From Acidimicrobiia bacterium (GTDB lineage Bacteria; Actinomycetota; Acidimicrobiia; Acidimicrobiales; AC-14), in assembly GCA_023265045.1 (NCBI GenBank), contig JAHFUQ010000007.1, forward strand, positions 1 to 63,114: a stretch of DNA of 63,114 bases. The letters run 5' to 3'. Made by a program: the position numbers and the translations under genes. Below, one piece after another: positions 8,472 through 18,470 of this stretch. The notes under the pieces are model-generated. The model saw nothing but the letters and a program-made list of their open reading frames with translations, was not told the DNA's origin and ran no database searches. Within the stretch, counting starts at the first letter, position 1. Each line of letters opens with the position of its first letter.

Positions 8472-9566
8472 TCAAACGATGTCCAGCATGCGTTCCAGCG
8501 CCACTCTGGCCCATTTCGCGGTGTCGGTGTCGACCTTGATCTGGTTGACGATACGACTCTCGACGAGGCTCTCCAGACACCAGGCCAGGTGGGCGGCGTC
8601 GATGCGGAACATGGTCGAGCACGGGCAGACGATCGGGTCGAGGGACACCACCGTGCGGTCGGGGTGCTCGGCCGCCAAACGGCGCACGAGGTGGATCTCG
8701 GTGCCGACGCCGATGATCGCGCCGGCGGCGGCCGCGCCCACCGCCCGGATGATGAAGTCGGTCGAGCCGACCTGGTCGGCGAGGTCGACAACGTCGTGCG
8801 AGCATTCGGGGTGGACGATCACCAGGCCGCCGGGGTGGGCGGCGCGGAAGGCGTCGACATGCTCGACCTTGAACCGCTGGTGGACCGAGCAGTGCCCCTT
8901 CCACAGGAGGAAGGCGGCCTCCTTGACGTCGGCGTCCTCCAGGCCCCCGAGGTCGCGCTTGGGGTCCCAAACCCGCAGGTCAGATGGCCCGAAGCCGAGC
9001 TGGAAGGCCGTGTTCCGACCGAGGTGCTGGTCGGGGAAGAACAGCAGCTTGTCGCCCCGGTCGAGGGCCCAGCGCACCACCGACCGGGCGTTGGACGACG
9101 TGCAAACGGCCCCGCCCCGGCGGCCGACGAACGCCTTCAGCGCGGCCGACGAGTTCATGTACGTGATCGGGACGACCCGCTCGATGTCGGTCACGGCGGC
9201 GAGCTCGTCCCAGGCCGTCTCCACCGAGTCGAGGTCGGCCATGTCCGCCATCGAACAGCCGGCGTTGAGGTCGGGCAGGATCACCACCTGGTGTTCGGCG
9301 GTGAGGATGTCGGCGGATTCGGCCATGAAGTGGACGCCGCAGAAGACGATGAACTCGGCCCCGTGGGTGTCGGCGGCGCGCCGGGACAGGCCGAACGAGT
9401 CGCCCCGAGCGTCGGCCCACCGCATCACTTCGTCGCGCTGGTAGTGGTGGCCGAGGATCAGCAGCCGGTCGCCGAGAGTGGATCGCGCCGCGCCGATCCA
9501 GTCCTCGAGTTGGTCTTGGGTCGCGTTGACGTAGCGCTCCGCCAGCGCCGCCTGGATTCGGAACAT
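8472..9566 (-). CDS. nadA: Quinolinate synthase
   Basis: A protein of about 364 residues that condenses iminoaspartate with dihydroxyacetone phosphate to quinolinate in de novo NAD synthesis. The family signatures are present: LILGHHYQRDEV, CGVHFMAESADIL and LPDLNAGCSMAD. Cysteines in AGCSMAD, HPECSHD and CPCSTMF are in the expected places for the [4Fe-4S] cluster. The internal ATG at 9566 is chosen over 9578 because AGGAG sits four bases before it; the longer start adds only MRSG. Neither nadB nor nadC is beside it. The DHAP substrate is supplied by the triose-phosphate pathway encoded downstream, though the genes are on opposite strands. Confidence 0.95.
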   Translation of the reverse strand: MFRIQAALAERYVNATQDQLEDWIGAARSTLGDRLLILGHHYQRDEVMRWADARGDSFGLSRRAADTHGAEFIVFCGVHFMAESADILTAEHQVVILPDLNAGCSMADMADLDSVETAWDELAAVTDIERVVPITYMNSSAALKAFVGRRGGAVCTSSNARSVVRWALDRGDKLLFFPDQHLGRNTAFQLGFGPSDLRVWDPKRDLGGLEDADVKEAAFLLWKGHCSVHQRFKVEHVDAFRAAHPGGLVIVHPECSHDVVDLADQVGSTDFIIRAVGAAAAGAIIGVGTEIHLVRRLAAEHPDRTVVSLDPIVCPCSTMFRIDAAHLAWCLESLVESRIVNQIKVDTDTAKWARVALERMLDIV

Positions 9567-9689
9567 GCCGCTCCTCATCTCTGGAGCTTCGATTCGCGGC
9601 CGGCGGGGACAGCCTGGTCGCCCATCCGCGGGGTTGTCGGCCTCGAAGCTGAAGTTGTCACCGGATACCAGGCCGGTGTAACCGGCAGT

Positions 9690-10208
9690 TTACCCGGGGT
9701 TCTCGTGTTCGCGCTCGGCGATCATTTCGCGGAGGACCATGAGCTGTTCGAGATGGAACTGGTCCTTCACCCGGCATGCCGCCTGCTTCATCCGGATCAG
9801 GTCGTCAAGGCCGACGACCCTGACCTCGAGCCCCTGACCGAGGTCGTAGGTCGACGCAGCCGCGTCGAGATCGCGGTACCCCCCGGTGCCGCTCGGTGTG
9901 CCCAGCACATCGAGGGCGCCGGCCTCGGTCCGGAAGGTGAACGAGTCCCCTGACGCGAGCGTTCGCCCATCGAGGATGAAAGGCAGGTCCTCGTCGACGT
10001 GGGCGACCCTCAACTTCGCTCCAAGCTCGGACAGCGCGGCCGCCAGGCGTTCCATGTTGCCAGCCGTGCGCTCGTAACAGATGTCCAGGTCGTTGGTGTT
10101 GACCGGCGCCCCGAGCACATTTGCAGCAAAGCCGCCGATGAGGACGTAGTTGACCCCATGTCGATCGAGGACCCGGAGTGCGAGCACCGGATCGAACGTT
10201 GCGGCCAC
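9690..10208 (-). CDS. Nucleotidyltransferase-fold protein (AbiEii/DUF6036-like)
   Basis: A 172-residue protein with the nucleotidyltransferase signature: YVLIGGFAANVLG, then NTNDLDI holding the D-x-D metal-binding pair. LDVLGTPSGTGGYRDLD fits the third conserved acidic position. Families of this kind act as toxins or partners in toxin-antitoxin modules. The GTG start lies one base after the stop of the upstream XRE gene, so the two are translationally coupled. A role as the toxin of a two-gene module is inferred from this pairing; a housekeeping nucleotidyltransferase is less likely at this size. Confidence 0.65.
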   Translation of the reverse strand: MAATFDPVLALRVLDRHGVNYVLIGGFAANVLGAPVNTNDLDICYERTAGNMERLAAALSELGAKLRVAHVDEDLPFILDGRTLASGDSFTFRTEAGALDVLGTPSGTGGYRDLDAAASTYDLGQGLEVRVVGLDDLIRMKQAACRVKDQFHLEQLMVLREMIAEREHENPG

Positions 10209-10209
10209 C

Positions 10210-10527
10210 TCACGACACTCGCTTGGCGTTCCGCAGCCGCTCGCTGAACCGCCCGTAGGCGGCGCCACGCTCGGCCCGGACCGCAGGCGACATCTCCAGC
10301 CACTCGAAGATTAGGCTGCGGTCGACGCCGTCGCCCCGTTTGGGACCGAGCCGCAACTCGAACCCGCAGGCGTCGAGAATGCGCGCCAGCGTGTCCGCCC
10401 TCGGGATCTGCTGCCCACGCTCAATGCGGGCGATGGCGGATTGGGGGACGCCGGCCCGCCGGGCGAGCTCCCGCTGGCTGAACCCGGCCGCTCGGCGGGC
10501 CTGGTTGACGTAGCTCGCCGCCTCCAT
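10210..10527 (-). CDS. XRE-family helix-turn-helix regulator (antitoxin-like)
   Basis: A 105-residue protein. Residues about 5-60 form a Cro/C1-type helix-turn-helix: FSQRELARRAGVPQSAIARIERGQ is the recognition region and PRADTLARILDACG the trailing helices. The C-terminal part is short and acidic/basic mixed. It is immediately upstream of, and coupled to, a nucleotidyltransferase gene, an arrangement known for XRE/nucleotidyltransferase toxin-antitoxin pairs. It would be expected to repress its own promoter, which lies in the 40-bp gap shared with uvrC. Confidence 0.78.
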   Translation of the reverse strand: MEAASYVNQARRAAGFSQRELARRAGVPQSAIARIERGQQIPRADTLARILDACGFELRLGPKRGDGVDRSLIFEWLEMSPAVRAERGAAYGRFSERLRNAKRVS

Positions 10528-10567
10528 GCCGCCATGATAGCCAATTCAGTATCGCTAGAATGCAGCC
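10528..10567. promoter_or_regulatory. Divergent promoter between XRE gene and uvrC
   Basis: Only 40 bp separate the two start codons. TAGAAT lies about eight bases before the uvrC ATG on the plus strand, and TATCAT about six bases before the XRE ATG on the minus strand. Both look like -10 elements placed for leaderless or near-leaderless transcripts. The XRE protein could therefore affect uvrC; this is inference. Confidence 0.4.
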
Positions 10568-12436
10568 ATGCTGCAGCGGCCGGCCGCCGGCACCATCCCC
10601 GACACGCCCGGGTCCTACCAGTTCAAGGACGCCGAAGGTCGCGTCATCTACGTAGGCAAGGCCAAGTCGCTGCGCAGCCGCCTGTCGAACTACTTCGTCA
10701 ACCCGTCGTCCTTGCCGCCCCGCACCGCCCAGATGGTCGCCGCGGCCGAGTCGGTCGAGTGGATCCAGGTGCGCAACGACGTCGAGGCGCTCATGCTCGA
10801 GTTCAACCTCATCAAGGAGCACCGGCCCCGGTTCAACATTCGCCTGCGGGACGACAAGAGCTACCCCTTCCTGGCCATCACCCTGGGCGAGGAGTGGCCC
10901 CGGGCCATGGTCATGCGGGGCGCCAAGCGCAAGGGCACCCGCTACTTCGGCCCCTACGGCCACGCCTACGCCATCCGCAAGACCCTCGACCTCCTGCGCC
11001 GCACGTTCCCCATCCGCAACTGCTCGCCGGCCAAGTTCAACACCCACGCCCGGCTCGGGCGGCCGTGCCTGGAGTTCCACATCGAGAAGTGCGCGGGCCC
11101 GTGCGTGGGCGAGATCGAGAAGGCCGCGTACGACGGGTTGGTCGACGAGCTGATCGAGTTCCTCGACGGCGACACCCAGCCGGTGGTCCGCCGGCTGGAG
11201 CGGGAGATGCGCGAGGCCGCCGACCTGCAGGAGTTCGAGCGGGCGGCCCGGCTCCGCGACCGCCTGGCGAACGTGCGCAAGGTGGTCGAGAAGCAGGCCA
11301 TGGTCACCGAACGCCCCGAGGACATCGACGTGGTGGGGCTGGCCGACGACGACCTCGAAGCGGCCGTGCAGGTCTTCTACGTGCGCAAAGGCAGGGTGGT
11401 CGGGCAGAAGGGGTTCGTCATCGATAAGGTCGAGGACGTCACCCGGGCGCAGCTCATGGGCCACATCATCGAGGGCCTCTACGCCGAGCCGGGGGTCGCC
11501 GGGGTGCCCCGGGAGGTGCTGCTGCCGGACGAGCCCGAGGACATGGACCTGTACTGCGAGCTGCTCACCGAGCAGCGCGGCGGGGGGAAGGTCGCCATCC
11601 GGGTCCCCCAGCGGGGAGACAAGCGGGCGCTGCTCGAAACCGTGACGCAGAACGCCGCTGAGGCGTTCATGCGCCATCGCCTCAAGCGCTCGGCCGACCA
11701 CAACGCCCGGGCCCGGGCGCTCAACTCGCTGCAGGACGCGCTGGACCTGCCCGAGGCGCCCCTCCGCATCGAGTGCTTCGACATGAGCCACATCCAGGGC
11801 CGCGACTACGTCGGCTCGATGGTCGTGGTGGAGGACGCCCTGCCCAAGAAGTCCGACTACCGGCGCTTCAAGATCCGGGAGTCGTCGGTGCACGACGACC
11901 TGGCCGCCATGGAGGAAGTGCTGACGCGGCGCCTGGCCAACCTCATCAACGAGCGGGAGAAGCCCCCGTCGGACCGGCCCAAGCGGTTCTCCTACGCGCC
12001 CAACCTCCTCCTGGTGGACGGCGGCCCCCTCCAGCTCGGCGTGGCCACCAAGGTGGTCGAGAGCATGGGGCTGGAGGACGAGATCTCGCTGGCGTCGCTG
12101 GCCAAGCGCTTCGAGGAGATCTACGTGCCCGGCCAGACCGACCCGATCCGGATCCCCCGCCAGTCCGACGCCCTGTACCTGTTGCAGCGCATCCGCGACG
12201 AGGCCCACCGCTTCGCCATCACCTACCACCGCGAACTGCGGGGCAAGCGCATGACCCGCAGCGCCCTGGACGACGTGCCGGGGCTCGGGCCGGTGCGCAA
12301 GAAGCGGCTGGTCAAGGAGCTCGGCGGGATGGGCGCCGTGCGGGGGGCTTCGGTCGACGACCTGCTGCGCCTGCCATGGTTGCCCGACACCGTCGGCCAG
12401 GCCGTCTTCGACGCGCTCCACAAGTCTGCGTCGTGA
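10568..12436 (+). CDS. uvrC: Excinuclease ABC subunit C
   Basis: A 622-residue nucleotide-excision-repair nuclease that makes both incisions around a UvrB-bound lesion. The order is normal: a GIY-YIG domain (residues about 10-95, PGSYQFKDAEGRVIYVGKAK), a cysteine cluster region (IRNCSPAK, IEKCAGPCVG), the UVR motif binding UvrB (about 205-240, EFERAARLRDRL), the RNase H-like nuclease with IECFDMSHIQG and LLLVDGGPLQL, and C-terminal helix-hairpin-helix motifs (DDVPGLGPVRKKRL). Length is typical. It starts the conserved uvrC-rapZ-yvcK block. The next gene overlaps its stop by 4 bp. Confidence 0.97.
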   Translation: MLQRPAAGTIPDTPGSYQFKDAEGRVIYVGKAKSLRSRLSNYFVNPSSLPPRTAQMVAAAESVEWIQVRNDVEALMLEFNLIKEHRPRFNIRLRDDKSYPFLAITLGEEWPRAMVMRGAKRKGTRYFGPYGHAYAIRKTLDLLRRTFPIRNCSPAKFNTHARLGRPCLEFHIEKCAGPCVGEIEKAAYDGLVDELIEFLDGDTQPVVRRLEREMREAADLQEFERAARLRDRLANVRKVVEKQAMVTERPEDIDVVGLADDDLEAAVQVFYVRKGRVVGQKGFVIDKVEDVTRAQLMGHIIEGLYAEPGVAGVPREVLLPDEPEDMDLYCELLTEQRGGGKVAIRVPQRGDKRALLETVTQNAAEAFMRHRLKRSADHNARARALNSLQDALDLPEAPLRIECFDMSHIQGRDYVGSMVVVEDALPKKSDYRRFKIRESSVHDDLAAMEEVLTRRLANLINEREKPPSDRPKRFSYAPNLLLVDGGPLQLGVATKVVESMGLEDEISLASLAKRFEEIYVPGQTDPIRIPRQSDALYLLQRIRDEAHRFAITYHRELRGKRMTRSALDDVPGLGPVRKKRLVKELGGMGAVRGASVDDLLRLPWLPDTVGQAVFDALHKSAS

Positions 12437-13146
12437 CCGACCCCTGGGAGGAACACGCCGGCTGGTGGCAGGAGGGGTTCACCGACGGCGCCGACCCCGA
12501 GTACGAGGAGCAGATCCTCCCGCTCGCGGCGCTGCACCTGGCGGGGGCGACCCGTGTGCTCGACATCGGGACGGGCGAGGGCCAGGTCGCCCGCCTGGCC
12601 GCGGCCCGCGCCCAGGTCGTAGGGGTCGACCCGTCGTGGGCGCAGCTCGCGGTCGCCCATGAACGGGGCGGCGGCCCCTCGTACGCCCGGGCCTCGGCCG
12701 GCGCCCTTCCCTTCGCCGACGGCAGCTTCGACGCCGTGGTGGCGTGCCTCGTCTTCGAGCACATCGACGACTCCGACACGGCCCTGGCCGAGGTGGGCCG
12801 GGTGCTCCCGCCAGGCGGCCGGTTCCTGTTCTTCCTCAACCACCCGCTCCTCCAGGCCCCCGGATCGGGCTGGATCGACGACACGATCCTGGAGGAGCAG
12901 TACTGGCGCATCGGGCCCTACCTGGTGGAGGACAAGGCCATGGAGGAGGTGGAGAAGGACGTGTTCCTCCCGTTCGTCCACCGGCCCCTGTCCCGCTACG
13001 TCAACGCCATGGCCGACGCCGGCATGTTCGTGCAGCGCATGGAGGAACCACCGCCGCCGCCCGGGTTCCTCGCCCGCGCCCACGAGTACCGCGACGCCGC
13101 CACCATCCCCCGCCTTCTCTTCCTGTTGGCGGAACGTTCACGCTGA
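12433..13146 (+). CDS. Class I SAM-dependent methyltransferase
   Basis: A 237-residue protein with SAM-binding motif I VLDIGTGEGQVARL, acidic motif II VVGVDPS, and post-motif FDAVVACLVFEHIDD followed by EVGRVLPPGGRFLFF, the usual Methyltransf_11 layout. The GTG start overlaps the uvrC stop as GTGA, so it is probably co-translated with uvrC. The substrate is unknown. The insertion between uvrC and rapZ is not part of the textbook order of this locus. Confidence 0.85.
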   Translation: MTDPWEEHAGWWQEGFTDGADPEYEEQILPLAALHLAGATRVLDIGTGEGQVARLAAARAQVVGVDPSWAQLAVAHERGGGPSYARASAGALPFADGSFDAVVACLVFEHIDDSDTALAEVGRVLPPGGRFLFFLNHPLLQAPGSGWIDDTILEEQYWRIGPYLVEDKAMEEVEKDVFLPFVHRPLSRYVNAMADAGMFVQRMEEPPPPPGFLARAHEYRDAATIPRLLFLLAERSR

Positions 13147-13216
13147 ATGTCACACCACGCCGGTACTATTGGCGCATGACGCTTCCCCCGTCGATCCCGA
13201 CGATCAAGGGGGCACG

Positions 13217-13522
13217 ATGCTCTCGGACCACGACCGCCACGAACTCCGTATCGCGCTGGAACACCAACTGGGAAAGCGCCCGACTTCGACCCTGATGGAG
13301 CTCCTTCCTCCCGTGGGGTGGACCGATGTCGCCCGGCAGTCCGACCTCGTTGCGATCCGCGGCGAGATCGCTGGCGTGCGCGGCGAGATCGTTGCCATAC
13401 GCGGCGAGATCGCCGAGCTCCGGGCGGAACTGAAGGGCCAGGTCACCCGGATGGTGGCCGCCAACATCCCGATCGTGTTCGCCACGGCGGGCCTCGTCCT
13501 GGCGGCGGCCAGGTTGACGTGA
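13217..13522 (+). CDS. Small coiled-coil membrane protein
   Basis: A 101-residue protein with three parts: an N-terminal helical region (residues 1-40), four consecutive heptads built on RGEI (VAIRGEI, AGVRGEI, VAIRGEI, AELRAEL), and one C-terminal membrane helix (IPIVFATAGLVLAAARL). The near-exact heptads predict a parallel coiled coil anchored at its C terminus. A -10-like TACTAT lies at 13164-13169. It resembles the small CCDC90/DUF1640-like coiled-coil anchors in design. Function is unknown. Confidence 0.7.
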   Translation: MLSDHDRHELRIALEHQLGKRPTSTLMELLPPVGWTDVARQSDLVAIRGEIAGVRGEIVAIRGEIAELRAELKGQVTRMVAANIPIVFATAGLVLAAARLT

Positions 13523-13595
13523 GCGAGCCCCAGGCGAGCGAGCCCAGGAGCACAGCCGCGAAAGCTCATGCCCACCATCGACAGATGGTGGCCGA

Positions 13596-14444
13596 ATGAG
13601 CGAGTTCCTCGTCATCACGGGCCTTTCCGGGGCGGGTCGGTCGCAAGCGGCCGACACCTTCGAGGACCTCGGCTGGTTCGTGATCGACAACCTCCCGCCC
13701 GCACTCATCGGCAAGGTCGCCGAGCTGGTGCAGTCACCCGGGTCGACCACCGAGCGCGTCGCCCTGGTGGTGGGCACCGGCCTGTACTTCGACGAGCTGA
13801 CCGGCGCCCTCGAACAGCTGCGGAGCACCACGCGGCGGGTGCGCACGCTGTTCCTCGAAGCGTCCGACGAAGTGCTGGTGCGCCGCTACGAGAACACGCG
13901 TCGCCGCCACCCCATGGCCGAGGCAGAAGGCCTGCTCGAGGGGATCCAGCGCGAACGGGCGGTCCTCGACATGGTCAAGGCCGAGGCCGACGTGGTGGTC
14001 GACACCAGCGAGCTGAACGTCCACCAGTTGCGCGACCGCCTGCTGGAGCTGTTCGCCCGCGACGCCGGTCCTGGCATGCAGACCAGCGTCGTGTCGTTCG
14101 GGTACAAGCACGGCCTGCCCCTCGACGTCGATCTCGTGCTCGACTGCCGTTTCCTGCCCAACCCCTACTGGGTTGACGAGCTGCGCCCCCTCACCGGCCT
14201 CGACGAGCCCGTCCGCGATTACGTGCTGGACCAGCCCGACGCCAAGGAGTTCCTCAGCCGGGTGGACGAGCTGCTGGAGCTTTTGCTGCCCGCCTACGTC
14301 CGCGAGGGCAAGTCGTACCTCACCCTGGCCGTGGGCTGCACCGGGGGCAACCACCGTTCGGTCGTGATCGCCGAGGAACTGGGGGCGCTGCTGGAGCGGC
14401 GGGGCTTCTCGCCGACCGTCTCGCATCGCGACATCCGCCGCTGA
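13596..14444 (+). CDS. rapZ: RNase adapter / nucleotide-binding protein RapZ (YvcJ)
   Basis: A 282-residue P-loop protein: Walker A GLSGAGRS at residues 9-16, then WFVIDNLPP, and the C-terminal GCTGGNHRSV motif of the family. In Enterobacteria RapZ delivers a small RNA to RNase E to control amino-sugar synthesis; in Bacillus YvcJ hydrolyses GTP. The role in Actinomycetota is not settled. The ATG is at 13596. The next gene begins about 20 bp on, in the conserved rapZ-yvcK order. Confidence 0.95.
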   Translation: MSEFLVITGLSGAGRSQAADTFEDLGWFVIDNLPPALIGKVAELVQSPGSTTERVALVVGTGLYFDELTGALEQLRSTTRRVRTLFLEASDEVLVRRYENTRRRHPMAEAEGLLEGIQRERAVLDMVKAEADVVVDTSELNVHQLRDRLLELFARDAGPGMQTSVVSFGYKHGLPLDVDLVLDCRFLPNPYWVDELRPLTGLDEPVRDYVLDQPDAKEFLSRVDELLELLLPAYVREGKSYLTLAVGCTGGNHRSVVIAEELGALLERRGFSPTVSHRDIRR

Positions 14445-14463
14445 CGCTCTACCGTTGTGTTTT

Positions 14464-16430
<1,967 letters not shown>

Positions 16431-17531
16431 GTGAACGTTCCGACGCTTGAAGACTTGCCCGATCCGTCGGGCAAGTCGGTCCTCCTGCGCGTCGATTTCA
16501 ACGTCCCCATCACGGGCGGCCAGATCGACGACGACATGCGCATCCAGGCCGCCCTGCCCACCATCGAGTGGCTGCTCGACCACGGCGCCACCGTCGACGC
16601 CTGCTCCCACCTGGGCCGGCCCAAGGGCAAGCCCGACGAGCGTTACACCATGGGCCCGGTCCGGGAACGGCTGAAGGAGCTGGCGCCGGGCGTCAACCTC
16701 CTTGAAAACCTGCGCTTCGACGCGGGCGAGGAGAGCAACGACCCCGCCTTCGTCGACCGGCTGGTCGAGGGCCACGACCTCTACGTGAACGACGCCTTCG
16801 GGGCGTCCCACCGCTCGCACGCGTCGGTGGTGGGTCCGCCGGGGAGGCTCCCGAGCGCCGCCGGCCGGCTGCTGGCGCGGGAGGTCGAGGTGCTGGGCGG
16901 CCTGCTGGAGTCGCCCGACCGGCCCTTCGTGGCCGTGCTGGGCGGGGCCAAGGTGGGCGACAAGCTGGGCGTCATAAAAGCCCTCCTGGACAAGGTCGAC
17001 ACCCTGATCATCGGCGGAGGCATGGCCTTCACGTTCCTCAAGGCGCAGGGCCACGAGATCGGCGACTCGCTGCTGCAGGCCGACTACGTCGACACCTGCC
17101 GCGAGCTGCTCGCATCCGGCCGGCGCATCCTGATCCCGTCCGACTTCGTCGCCCTCGGCCCCGACGGCGAGGTCGAGCCGTGCGGCGCCGACTTCCGGCC
17201 CGGCTGGAAGGGCCTCGACATCGGCCCCGAGAGCGCAAAGGCGTTCTCGGCGGAGATCGCCGGGGCCGGCACCGTGCTCTGGAACGGCCCCATGGGGGTC
17301 TTCGAGGACGACCGGTTCGCGGCCGGCACCCGGGCGTTGGCCGAAGCGGTGGCTGACGCCAAGGGGTTCACGGTCATCGGCGGGGGCGACAGCGCCGCCG
17401 CCCTGGCCAAGTTCGGCCTGGCCGACGAGGTCGACCACGTCTCGACCGGCGGCGGGGCGTCCCTCGAGCTCATCGAGAAGGGCGACCTGCCCGGCCTCGC
17501 CGCCTTGCGAAAGGCCCCGAATGCCCGCTAG
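16431..17531 (+). CDS. pgk: Phosphoglycerate kinase
   Basis: A 366-residue kinase transferring the acyl phosphate of 1,3-bisphosphoglycerate to ADP. VLLRVDFNVPI is the N-terminal signature, SHLGRPKGK the substrate loop, VAVLGGAKVGDKL and LIIGGGMAFTFL the hinge and nucleotide regions, and GGGDSAAAL the C-terminal nucleotide loop. It is shorter than the usual 390-400 residues but has every core motif, so it appears compact and not truncated. The GTG start abuts the gap stop with no spacer. Confidence 0.96.
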   Translation: MNVPTLEDLPDPSGKSVLLRVDFNVPITGGQIDDDMRIQAALPTIEWLLDHGATVDACSHLGRPKGKPDERYTMGPVRERLKELAPGVNLLENLRFDAGEESNDPAFVDRLVEGHDLYVNDAFGASHRSHASVVGPPGRLPSAAGRLLAREVEVLGGLLESPDRPFVAVLGGAKVGDKLGVIKALLDKVDTLIIGGGMAFTFLKAQGHEIGDSLLQADYVDTCRELLASGRRILIPSDFVALGPDGEVEPCGADFRPGWKGLDIGPESAKAFSAEIAGAGTVLWNGPMGVFEDDRFAAGTRALAEAVADAKGFTVIGGGDSAAALAKFGLADEVDHVSTGGGASLELIEKGDLPGLAALRKAPNAR

Positions 17532-18303
17532 CCGCAAGCCCTTCATCAGCGGCAACTGGAAGATGCACCACAACCACCTGGAGGCGATCCAGGTCGTGCA
17601 GAAGCTCTCCTACCGGCTGACGGCCGCCGACTACGAGGCCGTCGACGTGTCGATCCACCCGCCGTTCACCTGCTTGCGGTCGATCCAGACCGTGCTCGAC
17701 GCCGACCGCATCCCCATGTCCCTCGGCGCCCAGAACTGCCACTGGGAGGACAAGGGCGCGTACACGGGCGAGGTCAGCCCGCCGATGCTGGCCAAGCTCA
17801 ACGTCTCCCACGTGATCGTCGGGCACTCGGAGCGGCGCGAGTACTTCCACGAGACCGACGAGGACGTGCGGCGCAAGTTGGAAGCCGTCTACAACCACGG
17901 CATGACGCCGATCGTGTGCGTCGGCGAGACGCTCGAGGAGCGGGAGGCGGGGTCCACCGAGGCCAAGGTCACCGGCCAGGTCGAAGCGGCCGTGACCGGG
18001 CTGCCCGCCGAACGGGTGGAGACCCTCGTCATCGCCTACGAGCCCATCTGGGCCATCGGCACCGGCCGCACCGCCACCCCGGACGACGCCCAGACGACCA
18101 TCGGCCTCATCCGCCGGGTCGTCCGGCGCATCCACGGCGACGCGCCGGCCGACGCCGTACGCATCCAGTACGGCGGCTCGGTCAAGGCGTCGAACATCGC
18201 CGAGCTGATGGCCGAGCCGGACATCGACGGCGCCCTCGTGGGCGGGGCCAGCCTCGACCCCGACGAGTTCGCGCTCATCGTCCAGTACCGCAACGCGAAC
18301 TGA
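17521..18303 (+). CDS. tpiA: Triosephosphate isomerase
   Basis: A 260-residue TIM-barrel enzyme interconverting DHAP and glyceraldehyde 3-phosphate. The catalytic residues are visible: the lysine in SGNWKMH, the histidine in VIVGHSERR and the glutamate in IAYEPIWAIGTG, followed by the phosphate loop QYGGSVK. It overlaps the end of pgk by 11 bp. Its stop codon begins a strong hairpin that separates it from the convergent peptide-modification locus. Confidence 0.97.
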   Translation: MPASRKPFISGNWKMHHNHLEAIQVVQKLSYRLTAADYEAVDVSIHPPFTCLRSIQTVLDADRIPMSLGAQNCHWEDKGAYTGEVSPPMLAKLNVSHVIVGHSERREYFHETDEDVRRKLEAVYNHGMTPIVCVGETLEEREAGSTEAKVTGQVEAAVTGLPAERVETLVIAYEPIWAIGTGRTATPDDAQTTIGLIRRVVRRIHGDAPADAVRIQYGGSVKASNIAELMAEPDIDGALVGGASLDPDEFALIVQYRNAN

Positions 18304-18339
18304 GGCAGACAGCCCCGTTTCCGGTGGCTATCTGCCTCA
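18301..18339. terminator. Hairpin between tpiA and the convergent radical SAM locus
   Basis: The arms at 18301-18314 (tgaggcagacagcc) and 18326-18339 (ggctatctgcctca) match at 13 of 14 positions, with three more inner pairs. The left arm begins with the tpiA stop codon, and the right arm holds the stop of the hydrolase remnant on the minus strand. There is no U-tract. A bidirectional terminator is the natural reading. Confidence 0.65.
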
Positions 18340-18470
18340 AAGGCGCCGCCGCGGCCAGCGACACCGCCAGAACCCGCCGTGCAGGACGGCCACCGCCGGA
18401 TGCGGTCCTGGCTCGGCGGGCAGGAACAGCTCGCCGGACTGGGCCCGGCGCCTCCCGTAACGGACGATCA
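18337..18470 (-). pseudogene. 5' remnant of an alpha/beta hydrolase
   Basis: Directly after the radical SAM gene, a minus-strand frame encodes about 43 residues: VRYGRRRAQSG, then ELFLPAEPGPHP, then AVAVLHGGFWR, ending WPRRRL and a TGA inside the hairpin. The middle matches the start of BD-FAE/dienelactone-type alpha/beta hydrolases, where a strand and the HGGFWR oxyanion-hole loop follow a ...LPxGPGPHP turn. The nucleophile elbow, acid and catalytic histidine are all missing, and no start codon stands out. It looks like the beginning of a third operon gene removed by deletion. The match was made by eye. Confidence 0.55.
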
